A stretch of 37,198 bases of DNA from Cohnella sp. WQ 127256 (GCF_024519285.1 NZ_JAMZCY010000016.1:1-37198), one strand, 5' to 3'. Shown: positions 1 through 7,445, counted from the first letter of the stretch. Program-made: numbers and translations. Notes: generated from the sequence alone by a model not told the origin.

Positions 1-116
1 TCACCCGTCCGCCACTAACCTCATCAGGAGCAAGCTCCATCAGAGATTCGTTCGACTTGCATGTATTAGGCACGCCGCCAGCGTTCGTCCTGAGCCAGGA
101 TCAAACTCTCCATAAT
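1..116 (-). rRNA. rrs: 16S ribosomal RNA, 5' end (partial)
   Basis: The reverse complement contains the universal 16S 5' segment AGAGTTTGATCCTGGCTCAG, followed by the GACGAACGCTGGCGGCGTGC block. The A of AGAGTTTG lies at 109, which puts mature nucleotide 1 near 116. The gene runs leftward out of the window. The V1 loop (around 20-60) is of the Bacillales/Paenibacillus kind, but this is recognition by eye and not an alignment. Confidence 0.98.
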
Positions 117-294
117 AGTGAAGCCGAGGCTTCGTATTAAAGAGCCTTGAAGGCTCAATCTTTACAACTGGTTTGTCTTCCGACAGCCAAAGCCATCTTC
201 CGACGTTTTGTTCGTTTTCTTACGCTCGATGTTCAGTTTTCAAAGAACAATTTGTCGTTTCTTGTTTGCGCCGTTATTCCGGCACAAGAATTAT

Positions 295-323
295 ATCTTA
301 ACATATCATCTTGCGAGTTACAA
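295..323 (-). promoter_or_regulatory. candidate rrn promoter P2 (proximal)
   Basis: On the minus strand TTGTAA (323-318), a 17-base spacer and TAAGAT (300-295) form a SigA-like promoter. A perfect TATAAT overlaps at 295-290 with a 22-base spacing. The site lies about 180 bases before the 16S 5' end, which suits a Bacillales rrn promoter. It carries the same upstream 18-mer (321-338) as the distal promoter. Confidence 0.55.
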
Positions 324-413
324 CCCTCAAATTCTTCCAGTCATTCGGAATCTCTGTTTAATCAACTCTTGAGTTCTGAACGAAATCTTCAAGTTGTTGC
401 GGGCAAGAAATAT

Positions 414-443
414 AATTTATCATAGATTTAATATCTCTATCAA
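414..443 (-). promoter_or_regulatory. candidate rrn promoter P1 (distal)
   Basis: On the minus strand TTGATA (443-438) serves as the -35. At a spacing of 17-18 it is followed by ATAAAT/TAAATT (414-420) as a weak -10. The 18-bp segment just upstream and overlapping the -35 (441-458) recurs at the proximal promoter with one mismatch, which supports a duplicated promoter module. The -10 is poor, so this assignment is tentative. Confidence 0.45.
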
Positions 444-585
444 CCCTCAAATTATTCCAAATTGAATAAGCATCCTAATTATCTTATCCACGCTTGTGCC
501 AATTATCATGTTAGCTTCACCTTTTGGGCTGGGCAATAATACGATGAAGGTATCAATGATATTAGCCTAGAAGGGTGTGGCGACT

Positions 586-1671
586 ATGAAGGGTAGCATC
601 TTCAATTTTTATGCGGGTGGTAATACTGCGCAAGGGTATGCTAATCTGTTCGATTCTTCTTTTCAAGCATTGGAGCGCGTTTTCTTATTAGAAGGGGTCG
701 CAGGTACAGGAAAGTCGATTAACATTTGTTCAATCGGGAACCAGTTGGCCGAGGAAGGTTACAGCATCTGGATGATCCATTGCTCCTCAGACAACGATGC
801 TTTGGATGGAATCATCATTCCTGCTCTCAAGCTTGGTATTATCGATGGAACCTCCCCTCACATTTCTGTGCCTGAGCTGTCGGATGTTGAACTCGTCCAT
901 GCCAATTTAAGAGAAGCTTGTCACGAAGAGCGGTTGGAATCTCAACGATCAGAGATTGAGCGATTAAATGAAGAAATCTCTCAAGCCTACGAGCTCGCTT
1001 ACTCCGGTTTCGCGGAAGCGCTTCGCGTCCATGATGATTGGGAGAAGTTATATATTACGAACATGGATTTTCAGGCAGCCGACGAGCTGACAAAGGAAAT
1101 GATCGAAAATCTATATAGCGATCGGCAAATCGAGAAGCTGAGTCGAGTTGATCACAGGTTCCTGGGGGCGGCTACTCCGCGAGGGGCGATTGATTTTGTC
1201 CCTAACCTATCGGATGGCTTAAAGAGATATCTCATTAAAGGACGTCCTGGCTCCGGAAAATCCACCATGCTGAAAAAGCTAGCAGCTGTTGCCGTCGATC
1301 GTGGCTTTGACGTCGAAATCTACCATTGCGGATTTGATCCGAATAGTTTAGATATGGTCATTGTAAGAGAACTTGGATTTGCAATATTCGACAGCACTGC
1401 CCCCCACGAGTATTATCCGGATCGCCCTAGTGACGAAATCGTAGATATGTATGAACGTTGTATTAAACCAGGAACCGATGAACAATACTCAGAAGCGATT
1501 AGTCTCATCAAGGAACGTTACTCCTCAACGATGAAACAATCGACTCAATACCTAGCAAGAGCCAGATCCCTGCTGGATGAACTTGAACAAATTCATATCC
1601 AGTCTACGGATTTATCCATCCTTGAAGGTATTGCAGAAGAGATCAAACAGAGGATAACCGTCACTAATTGA
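586..1671 (+). CDS. duplicated P-loop ATPase (PRK06851-like family)
   Basis: This is a soluble protein of 361 residues made of two related P-loop NTPase halves. Walker A motifs are GVAGTGKS near residues 37-44 and GRPGSGKS near 219-226. Each is followed at equal distance by a matching block: HCSSD..LD..I.P..LGIIDGTSPH in the first half and HCGFD..SLD..I...LGFAIFDSTAPH in the second, so the protein arose by internal duplication. A helical, charged segment (about 110-190) links the halves. It matches my memory of the uncharacterised Firmicutes family PRK06851; no biochemical role is known to me. The ATG at 586 is chosen because AGAAGGG (569-575) sits 10 bases upstream; the GTG at 577 would abut that site. 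It is divergent from the rrn operon and ends before a strong hairpin. Confidence 0.8.
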   Translation: MKGSIFNFYAGGNTAQGYANLFDSSFQALERVFLLEGVAGTGKSINICSIGNQLAEEGYSIWMIHCSSDNDALDGIIIPALKLGIIDGTSPHISVPELSDVELVHANLREACHEERLESQRSEIERLNEEISQAYELAYSGFAEALRVHDDWEKLYITNMDFQAADELTKEMIENLYSDRQIEKLSRVDHRFLGAATPRGAIDFVPNLSDGLKRYLIKGRPGSGKSTMLKKLAAVAVDRGFDVEIYHCGFDPNSLDMVIVRELGFAIFDSTAPHEYYPDRPSDEIVDMYERCIKPGTDEQYSEAISLIKERYSSTMKQSTQYLARARSLLDELEQIHIQSTDLSILEGIAEEIKQRITVTN

Positions 1672-1694
1672 AACCTATCATGCTCATAAATACA

Positions 1695-1717
1695 GCCAGC
1701 GTCTCCAAGACGCTGGC
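1695..1717. terminator. hairpin between convergent genes (bidirectional terminator candidate)
   Basis: A perfect 10-bp stem, gccagcgtct/agacgctggc, encloses the three-base loop CCA. It stands between the plus-strand ATPase (stop 1671) and the minus-strand B12 operon (last stop 1741). The plus-side tail is only moderately T-rich (ttctacctt) and the minus-side tail reads GTATTTATG. The convergent position supports shared use by both transcripts. Confidence 0.7.
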
Positions 1718-1740
1718 TTCTACCTTATCCATATCCTAAT

Positions 1741-2526
1741 CTACGGCGCAGGAAAGACATCCGGATGCAGGAACGCTGCAAGCTTCTCTAAGCCCACAAT
1801 AAGTCGAGGAGATGGCCTACAATAGAGGGGTTCCTCCATGATGCGGATCCGATCTTGTTGGACGGCCTGCAGCTGCGACCAATTCGGGCGCTGTTTAACG
1901 GAGTTCGGTTTCACATGCTGAGCTTTAACGCCCACCCATGCAAGTAAAATATAATCCGGCACCCGACTGAGCACATCCTCCAAATCTGTCTTTACACTTG
2001 CCCTAGGATCATCCGCATATACGTTTCTCGCTCCGGCTAGCTCACTAATCTCTGTTAGCCAATTGCCGCCTCCTGGCGTAAATACCGGCTTTGGCCACCA
2101 TTCCCAATAAAGATTAGGCTTCTGCTCCACACGTTTACTCAACTCTGCATATCTATCCAGCTGCTGTTGATATTTATCCAAAGCAGCCTTTGCTTGTACA
2201 AGCTTATCCGTTGCCTCTCCAACAGTGAACATGTTGCGTCCGATATCGGCCAAGCTATTGGGATTCAGAACGATATAAGGAAGGTTCCTCTCTTTTAAGC
2301 CCTCTATATTCTTCTCCATGCCTGGCACGGTTAGTGAGGCTAAGATCAGATCCGGCTTAAGCTCCTCGACAGCATCGATGATTATATCCATATCTGATCC
2401 CAGTCTGGGCAGTCCTTCAATTGATTCAGGCCAATCAGAATATTTGTCCACGCCTACTATAGAAGAAGATAACCCCATAAATCCCAACAGCTCCGTATTA
2501 CTAGGACAAAGCGATACAATTCTCAT
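1741..2526 (-). CDS. BtuF-like cobalamin-binding protein without signal peptide
   Basis: The 261-residue protein has the fold of ABC-type cobalamin/iron-siderophore binding proteins: N-terminal MRIVSLCPSNTELL, the LP.LGSDMDI segment, the ELKPDLIL block, and YWEWWPKP with GG.NWLTEISELAGARNVY in the C-terminal lobe. Unlike the first binding protein of this operon it starts directly with the mature domain. There is no signal peptide or lipobox, so it is predicted to be cytoplasmic. It is the last gene of the B12 operon, 15 bases after cobO, with GAGGAGGGG ahead of its ATG. Its place beside the adenosyltransferase suggests it handles corrinoid inside the cell, for example by presenting it to CobO; that is inference. 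It could also be a sensor, or a binding protein that gets out by another route. Confidence 0.8.
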   Translation of the reverse strand: MRIVSLCPSNTELLGFMGLSSSIVGVDKYSDWPESIEGLPRLGSDMDIIIDAVEELKPDLILASLTVPGMEKNIEGLKERNLPYIVLNPNSLADIGRNMFTVGEATDKLVQAKAALDKYQQQLDRYAELSKRVEQKPNLYWEWWPKPVFTPGGGNWLTEISELAGARNVYADDPRASVKTDLEDVLSRVPDYILLAWVGVKAQHVKPNSVKQRPNWSQLQAVQQDRIRIMEEPLYCRPSPRLIVGLEKLAAFLHPDVFPAP

Positions 2527-2541
2527 CCGGTCTGCCCCTCC

Positions 2542-3090
2542 TCACATTTCGATACCCATAACAGCGGAGACGCCTTCCTCGTAATAGTGCTTGATTGGTT
2601 TCATCTCCGTAACGAGATCAGCAATCTCCACGACTTCCGGCTGCGCATTCCGACCCGTCAGAACCAGATGCATCCCCTGCGGACGATTACGAATAACTTC
2701 TAGAACCTCACCAAGCGGCAATACATCATCAATTGGAAAAGTACTAATGGCTAGCGCATTGTTAATCTCATCTAAAATAATTAACTGATGTTCCCCGGAC
2801 TCGATTCGTTCCTTCGCATATGCCCATGCCGTCTTCAAAGCCTCTCGATGCTCCTCAGGTGTTTTCGTCCAGGTAAATCCAATTCCCATCTGATGAATCT
2901 CAATACCTAACTTATCGAAAACAATCTTCTCCCCATAGGTACGCTGAGGCGACTTAATGAACTGAATGATCAGCACCTTGAATCCACGACCAACAGCTCG
3001 AACAGCCAATCCCATCGCTGCTGTCGTCTTTCCTTTGCCATCCCCCGTGTACACCAATGTCAATCCTCTTTCTTTAATCGGCTTACTCAT
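2542..3090 (-). CDS. cobO: cob(I)yrinic acid a,c-diamide adenosyltransferase (CobO/BtuR family)
   Basis: This P-loop enzyme adds the 5'-deoxyadenosyl group from ATP to the cobalt of cob(I)alamin or its precursors. The sequence shows the family Walker A TGDGKGKTT (residues 15-23), IQFIKSP, the LIILDE strand (Walker B) followed by INNAL, and the LTGRNAQPEV segment. The length of 182 residues is usual for the family. I place the start at 3090 (MSKPIKERG) because AAGGTGAGG lies 8 bases upstream. A longer frame opens at 3141, but it has no ribosome binding site and begins in the 15-bp repeat region. It sits between the cobalamin ABC ATPase and the second BtuF-like gene, so imported corrinoid would be converted at once to the coenzyme form. 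Confidence 0.92.
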   Translation of the reverse strand: MSKPIKERGLTLVYTGDGKGKTTAAMGLAVRAVGRGFKVLIIQFIKSPQRTYGEKIVFDKLGIEIHQMGIGFTWTKTPEEHREALKTAWAYAKERIESGEHQLIILDEINNALAISTFPIDDVLPLGEVLEVIRNRPQGMHLVLTGRNAQPEVVEIADLVTEMKPIKHYYEEGVSAVMGIEM

Positions 3091-3138
3091 GCTTCCATCC
3101 TCACCTTCCGTGGAGTTTACGTTACGAACTGATCTTCC

Positions 3139-3198
3139 CATCTATTCTCAATCCATCTATTCTCAATCCATCTATTCTCAATCCATCTATTCTCAATC
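3139..3198. repeat. four tandem copies of a 15-bp unit
   Basis: The unit catctattctcaatc is repeated four times without mismatch (3139-3153, 3154-3168, 3169-3183, 3184-3198), and a degenerate fifth copy may follow. It lies between the ABC ATPase stop (3224) and the cobO start (3090), within the B12 operon mRNA. On the minus strand it reads as repeats of GATTGAGAATAGATG. Confidence 0.95.
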
Positions 3199-3223
3199 GA
3201 TATATCTCAACGGATCCAATCTT

Positions 3224-4012
3224 TTACTCCACAATCGATCCACCCTGCTGAAGGATAATTTGCGGGAGCTTATGAACCGGGTGCTCCACAATAATCGGTG
3301 TCGTTCCATAAACCTGCTCGATAAGCTGACTCTGTATAATCTCGGAGGGAGTCCCAATGCGGGCGACCTTACCGTTATGAATCATTAGCATACGATCACA
3401 ATAGATCGCAGCTAGATTGAGATCATGAAGTACAGCAACAACCGTCATATTCGTTTCGTTCTGCCATGCTTTTACCCGATCCATCATCTGAATCTGATAG
3501 CCAATATCTAAGTAGGTTGTTGGCTCATCTAATAGAAGAAGCAGTGGCTGCTGCGCCATGACTTTGCCTAGCGCCACCCGCTGTCTCTCCCCACCACTCA
3601 GAAATTGTAGTGATCGATCCTGAAGCTCAACCAATCGAAGCTTATTCAGGATGGAGTCAACAATGTCCGCTTGCTCTTCCTTCTCTTCTCCTAGCCAATT
3701 CTGATAAGGATATCTCCCCATCTCGACGACTTCTCTCACAGTGAAATTCACCGGAGGGAGAGATTCCTGCTGCAGCACAGCAAGAGAACGGGACAATTGC
3801 TTACGCGAATACTTCTCAATCGGTTTTCCATCCATCAGAATTTCGCCTGAGCTTGCTTTCTCCACAGCGGATATCAGCTTGAGCAATGTCGATTTCCCGC
3901 TCCCATTGGGACCCAAAATACCGAAAAACTCCCCTTTTCTCACCGAAAATTGGATATCCTCCAGCACTTTAGCCTCGTTGTAGGATTTAGAGAGATGATT
4001 AACCTGTAACAT
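3224..4012 (-). CDS. btuD: cobalamin-type ABC transporter ATP-binding protein
   Basis: This ATPase drives import by the FecCD-type permease encoded just upstream. With the start at 4012 it has 262 residues: Walker A GPNGSGKS (34-41), a Q-loop near 81-82, the signature LSGGERQR (138-145), Walker B LLLLLDEPT (157-165) and the H-loop histidine in VLHDLNL (196). These mark it as the FepC/BtuD/FhuC subclass. The frame extends back to 4075, but the shorter start is preferred. It begins with the typical MLQVNHLSKSY, lies 4 bases after the permease stop, and is preceded by GGGGG. Cobalamin as substrate is inferred from the riboswitch and from cobO, not from the ATPase itself. Confidence 0.9.
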   Translation of the reverse strand: MLQVNHLSKSYNEAKVLEDIQFSVRKGEFFGILGPNGSGKSTLLKLISAVEKASSGEILMDGKPIEKYSRKQLSRSLAVLQQESLPPVNFTVREVVEMGRYPYQNWLGEEKEEQADIVDSILNKLRLVELQDRSLQFLSGGERQRVALGKVMAQQPLLLLLDEPTTYLDIGYQIQMMDRVKAWQNETNMTVVAVLHDLNLAAIYCDRMLMIHNGKVARIGTPSEIIQSQLIEQVYGTTPIIVEHPVHKLPQIILQQGGSIVE

Positions 4013-4016
4013 ATCT

Positions 4017-5054
4017 CTATGCCCCCAGCCTTTTCTTGTTTTTGCGAAGCAAGTATGCGAAGAACGGAGCACCAAGGAACGCAGTAACTACACCAAGCGG
4101 AATTTCTGTAGGGCTTAACAGCATACGTGAAAGCGTGTCCGCCCATAGCACGTAAATCCCCCCAAATATTGCGGTGATAGGAATTAGAATACGATAATCT
4201 GGACCCACCATTAACCGAACAAGATGAGGAACAACAAGTCCCACAAAACCAATCGTTCCAGCAACAGACACGGCTGCCGCTGTTATCAATGTAGATACGA
4301 TTAGAACAATGAGACGCGTCCTAGCTACGTTGACACCCAGATGCTCTGCTTGCCTCTCTCCGAGAGAAAATAAATTCAAAGTTCTACCGTAATACAAGAG
4401 AACAACGAGACCCACTGCCAGAAAAGGTACGAGCATAATCGTGAAAGACCAGCCTCTCATCGACAAGCTCCCCATTAGCCAGAACACGATTTCGTTAATA
4501 ACATTGTCGGACAGCGATACCATAAAGGAAACCATAGAGCCTAGAAAGGCTTGCACGACAACACCGGATAAAATTAAAGTTTCCAGTTGGAATTTGCCAT
4601 TAATTCTGGCTAATCGGAGTACGATCATTAAGCTGATAACACCCGTAGTAAAAGCGACGAGCGGGATCGTCCAATGTCCTAGAAAGGCAATTTGTAAGCC
4701 AAAAAGAATAATAAAGGCTGCACCAACAGCAGATCCCGAAGCGACACCGAGTGTATACGGATCAGCGAGAGGATTGCGTAGCACACCTTGAAAGCCAGCG
4801 CCGGCTAGGGAGAGACAAGCCCCAATTAGAATAGCTAGAAGAACACGCGGCAAACGAACCTTTAGAATAATTTGCTCCGAGGAGATCGGCCAATCGGCAG
4901 TAACCCAGTCCCCAACATACGGGAGCTGATGCCACAATATCCCCCATACTTGGGCAAGTGGTAGCCGTGCGGTTCCCATCGATAAGCTCACGACTACGGA
5001 AAGAAGGAGGAGCACGAAGCCCGCTCCTCCCCATACAACTATTTTTCTACTCAC
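4017..5054 (-). CDS. btuC: cobalamin-type ABC transporter permease (FecCD/BtuC family)
   Basis: The 345-residue integral membrane protein has many hydrophobic segments and hallmark FecCD-family blocks: RLPRVLLAILIGACLSLAGAGFQGVLRNPLADPYTLGV near residues 68-105, and GTIGFVGLVVPHLVR.MVGPD.R near 260-285. It should form the homodimeric channel that receives corrinoid from the binding lipoprotein. The coding start overlaps the end of the binding-protein gene by 8 bases, so the two are translationally coupled. The ATPase gene follows after 4 bases. Confidence 0.92.
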   Translation of the reverse strand: MSRKIVVWGGAGFVLLLLSVVVSLSMGTARLPLAQVWGILWHQLPYVGDWVTADWPISSEQIILKVRLPRVLLAILIGACLSLAGAGFQGVLRNPLADPYTLGVASGSAVGAAFIILFGLQIAFLGHWTIPLVAFTTGVISLMIVLRLARINGKFQLETLILSGVVVQAFLGSMVSFMVSLSDNVINEIVFWLMGSLSMRGWSFTIMLVPFLAVGLVVLLYYGRTLNLFSLGERQAEHLGVNVARTRLIVLIVSTLITAAAVSVAGTIGFVGLVVPHLVRLMVGPDYRILIPITAIFGGIYVLWADTLSRMLLSPTEIPLGVVTAFLGAPFFAYLLRKNKKRLGA

Positions 5055-6066
5055 TCTTCACCAATCCTGGATAGATGGCTTCCGAAAGTAACTTCAACGC
5101 TTCCGTAATCCGTGGTCCCGGTCTGGACAGAAGATCTTTATCCGTTCCAACCAGTTGCTTATCCTCAATGGCTTTGATTTTATCCCAACCACTACGTCCT
5201 TGGATGAGATCTTCAATTTTCTTGCCGCTCTTATCGTCTGTAATGTTCAACGGGTAAATAATAACGTCTGGGTTATCCGCAATAATCTTCTCTTCATTGA
5301 TCGGATTCCAACCTTCTAGATCAGACGCAATGTTAATGCCCCCTGCAAGTGTGATGAGCTCATCCATAAACTCGCCTTTTCCCACAGTCCAGCCCGGAGA
5401 AAACTCAATGTATACTTTTTTCTTCTCTTCTGGTTTCAAAGTAGCCGCAGCTTCAGAAACCTTGCGAACGTCTTCTCTCATTTGTGCAACAAGTGCTTCT
5501 GCTTCCACTTGCTTGTCCGAGATTTGTCCGAATAAAAGAATGTTACCCAGTACATCCTCAATGTTCTTCGGTTCTGTCTTCACCAATTTCATACCTAAAG
5601 AGCGAAGATTCTCAGCGGCATCCTCTTTAATGGAGATGCCCGTGATAACAAGATCAGGCTCCAGTGCGATAATCGCTTCTGCATTGGGCTTCGAAACTCC
5701 GCCTACCTTTGGTTTATCCAGAACTTCTGGTGGATAGTTATCATAATCAGATACACCAACTACCTTGTCACCAAGACCAAGTGCATATAAAATTTCCGTC
5801 TCTGATACGGAAGTGGATACGATTTTCTCAGGAGCTTTATCGAACGTAAATTCAGTACCCGTAGCATCCTTAACCGTAAGTGGATAAGTTGTTTTTTTCT
5901 CAACAGCTTCAGCAGATGGTGATTCACTCGCAGCCGCTGAGGAGCTCGCACTTGCAGTTGGGCTTGCACTCTGTGTTGCTGCTGAATTGTTATCATCCTT
6001 ATTTCCGCAGCCTGCTAAAGCAACTGCCAATACAACTGTTAATACTAATAACCAATAACGTTTCAT
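5047..6066 (-). CDS. btuF: cobalamin-type ABC transporter substrate-binding lipoprotein
   Basis: The 339-residue protein begins with a lipoprotein signal, MKRYWLLVLTVVLAVALAGC, with the acylated cysteine at 20. A Ser/Ala/Pro-rich linker (about 25-58) follows, then a two-lobed type III binding domain: PLTVKDATGTEFTFDKAPEKIVS, then LGLGDKVVGVSDYDNYP, EPDLVITG, and SRPGPRI in the C-terminal lobe. It should capture corrinoid at the outer face of the membrane and deliver it to the FecCD permease. It is the first gene after the cobalamin riboswitch, with GGAG just before the ATG. Family members also bind heme or siderophores; the riboswitch is the main reason to assign cobalamin. Confidence 0.9.
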   Translation of the reverse strand: MKRYWLLVLTVVLAVALAGCGNKDDNNSAATQSASPTASASSSAAASESPSAEAVEKKTTYPLTVKDATGTEFTFDKAPEKIVSTSVSETEILYALGLGDKVVGVSDYDNYPPEVLDKPKVGGVSKPNAEAIIALEPDLVITGISIKEDAAENLRSLGMKLVKTEPKNIEDVLGNILLFGQISDKQVEAEALVAQMREDVRKVSEAAATLKPEEKKKVYIEFSPGWTVGKGEFMDELITLAGGINIASDLEGWNPINEEKIIADNPDVIIYPLNITDDKSGKKIEDLIQGRSGWDKIKAIEDKQLVGTDKDLLSRPGPRITEALKLLSEAIYPGLVKSE

Positions 6067-6148
6067 TTCTCCATCTACCCCTCAATGTTGTTTGTTGAGA
6101 AGAGCTTGAACGATCAAATCCTTTTACCGGCAGGGCCATACAACGAGA

Positions 6149-6182
6149 AACCCCCTTGTCTCCATGAGGAAACAAGGGGGTT
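6149..6182 (-). terminator. riboswitch expression-platform terminator
   Basis: A perfect 11-bp stem (aacccccttgt, 6149-6159, with acaagggggtt, 6172-6182) lies between the cobalamin aptamer and the btuF-like gene. On the minus strand the 3' arm runs into TTTCTCGTTG. The hairpin fits the role of the conditional terminator formed when B12 is bound. I did not identify the competing antiterminator. Confidence 0.8.
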
Positions 6183-6282
6183 AGCAGATCAGGGAAAAAT
6201 CCTATTATAATAGAATGCACTTATGCGATATCCTGATTCGGCCAGTCCTTTTCCACGAAGGATGTTCGTTGGCGAAGCCGAG

Positions 6283-6447
6283 TAGGCAGGTTTCCTGACT
6301 TACGAGTTAGATGACTCCCTCTCCTTCCCATTCCTTGCGGAACAGTGGTCTTGCGAGGTTATCCCCGTTAAACAGTGGCGGGACCGCGCCGGATTTGCAC
6401 CGGCTTCCCTTTTAACCTTATACACATGATATGTTTAAGGCACCTAC
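6283..6447 (-). promoter_or_regulatory. cobalamin (B12) riboswitch aptamer
   Basis: On the minus strand the elements occur in canonical order: AGGTGCC opening (near 6440-6446), AAAAGGGAAGCCGGTGCAAAT, then CCGGCGCGGTCCCGCCACTG (the B12-box region, about 6371-6410). A variable domain follows, then the closing AAGTCAGGAAACCTGCC (near 6285-6301). This class binds adenosylcobalamin or other cobalamins and shuts off uptake and synthesis genes. It lies 220 bases ahead of the binding lipoprotein and is followed by a terminator hairpin, so control is probably by transcription attenuation of the whole 1741-6066 operon. Confidence 0.96.
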
Positions 6448-6491
6448 AGGCTGTAAAATATTAAATTGATCAAGCGTATATCTCTTTAAGG

Positions 6492-6520
6492 ATTATAGCC
6501 TAGTGGCACATAAAAAAGAA
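6492..6520 (-). promoter_or_regulatory. candidate promoter of the B12 operon
   Basis: A perfect TATAAT on the minus strand (6497-6492) lies 45 bases before the riboswitch. The -35 position 17 bases upstream (6520-6515) reads TTCTTT, which is a weak match. The site overlaps the 3' end of the preceding gene (stop 6525). It is the only good -10 in the interval. Confidence 0.45.
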
Positions 6521-6524
6521 GTGT

Positions 6525-7301
6525 CTAATCATCGAACCTCCCATAACCCTTTGCGTAGCTGCGCATTCGCTCATACATGGAACGATCCAGCTTCTTAAAC
6601 GGATAAAATTGGGGATGGTTCGAATTAACCTCGAGAATCCACAAACGTTTGTTACGATCATAGGCGAAATCAATGCCCATTTCATGCATCCCACTTTTCC
6701 TACTGCTTAATACTCGTGCAACCGCTAGTGCCTTATTCGTTAAGGATTGAGTGATTTGCTCACGTTCATTCCTCGAGTACCCCTGCTGATTTAATAGCTC
6801 TTTAAACAAGATCGATTTGCCACCCTGATACACATTTGTTACGATTTTATTTCCTTTGCCAACCTTAGCCATAATTCCAGTACAAGTCCATGCTCCTCCG
6901 CGCTTCCGTTGAACCATAGCTCGAATATCATACGGCTGTCCTGATAATTTATCTAATACAATTCCACGCTGAATAATCATTTTACCTTTCTTACGTTCAA
7001 CGACGAATCGATGACTGGAACGCACACTAGGTAAGAGATTTATCTTCTGCTTTTTATGCTCAATAAAATACATTTCATATCCCTTGGATGCACGTCGCAT
7101 TTTAAATATACCTTTGCCATGCGATCCAATGTCAGGCTTGATATAGAGAGATTTGTATTTTCTTGCCATCTTAATGAGATTATTTTTGGAAAATGCAACG
7201 GTTTTAGGAACAATGTGTTTCAGCTGGGGGGTACTTGATAAGTATCGATTTACTCGCAGTTTCCCTCTTAAGGTCTTACTCTTGTACTTTTTGACGAACA
7301 T
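6525..7301 (-). CDS. YheC/YheD-like ATP-grasp protein (spore-coat-associated family)
   Basis: The 258-residue basic protein has the layout of the YheC/YheD family: VPKT..FSKNNL, an ATP-grasp lysine block YIKPDIGSHGKGIFK (about 53-67), VQRGI-like IIQRGIVLDKL, PYDIRAMVQR, and the metal-binding end EMGIDFAYDRNKRLWILEVNSNHP (about 207-230). Members in Bacillus are known as endospore coat-associated proteins; the chemistry is unknown, but the fold implies ATP-dependent ligation. It is monocistronic as far as I can see, with GGGGGAG ahead of the ATG. The B12 promoter begins inside its 3' end. It is shorter than YheC/YheD proteins that carry an extra N-terminal domain. Involvement in sporulation is by homology only. 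Confidence 0.8.
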   Translation of the reverse strand: MFVKKYKSKTLRGKLRVNRYLSSTPQLKHIVPKTVAFSKNNLIKMARKYKSLYIKPDIGSHGKGIFKMRRASKGYEMYFIEHKKQKINLLPSVRSSHRFVVERKKGKMIIQRGIVLDKLSGQPYDIRAMVQRKRGGAWTCTGIMAKVGKGNKIVTNVYQGGKSILFKELLNQQGYSRNEREQITQSLTNKALAVARVLSSRKSGMHEMGIDFAYDRNKRLWILEVNSNHPQFYPFKKLDRSMYERMRSYAKGYGRFDD

Positions 7302-7398
7302 CCCGCACCCGTCTCCCCCTCTGTTGTGAACTGTAATGTTATCTTATGAAAATGCTTGGACGATGGCACTGCGACAGCCTATCCCCAACATAGCAAAA

Positions 7399-7422
7399 GG
7401 CGACTATCTCCTGATAGCCGCC
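7399..7422 (-). terminator. terminator of carbohydrate operon 1
   Basis: On the minus strand GGCGGCTATC/GATAGTCGCC forms a 10-bp stem with one G-U pair and the loop AGGA. It is followed directly by TTTTGC. It stands 24 bases after the phosphodiester glycosidase stop, at the end of the long operon. Confidence 0.8.
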
Positions 7423-7445
7423 CCTCGACACTCTATATTCGAGCA

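Larger units (their letters stand above)
117..585 (-). promoter_or_regulatory. rRNA operon leader and upstream region (no protein gene)
   Basis: This 470-base stretch separates the 16S start from the divergent ATPase gene. Read on the minus strand it holds two candidate promoters (listed separately), then the leader. The leader contains TTTGAAAACTG (complement of 234-245), the sequence Bacillales rrn leaders and spacers use in rRNA-processing stems. Two small hairpins follow just before 16S, at 121-134 (gaagcc/ggcttc) and about 141-156 (gagcc/ggctc). An open frame at 147-425 on the plus strand overlaps this leader and is not credible as a gene. The promoter of the plus-strand ATPase should also lie in the right part, but I could not assign it. 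Confidence 0.75.

Noticed and set aside
147..425. 92-codon plus-strand open frame
   Set aside because: It lies antisense to the rrn leader and promoters, has no ribosome binding site and has no recognisable domain.
3139..3198. CRISPR-like array
   Set aside because: The units are 15 bp, directly abutting and without spacers. No cas genes are present.
2966..3388. Plus-strand frame with SQSIY repeats
   Set aside because: It is the translation of the 15-bp tandem repeat plus antisense of cobO and the ABC ATPase. It is not a repeat protein.
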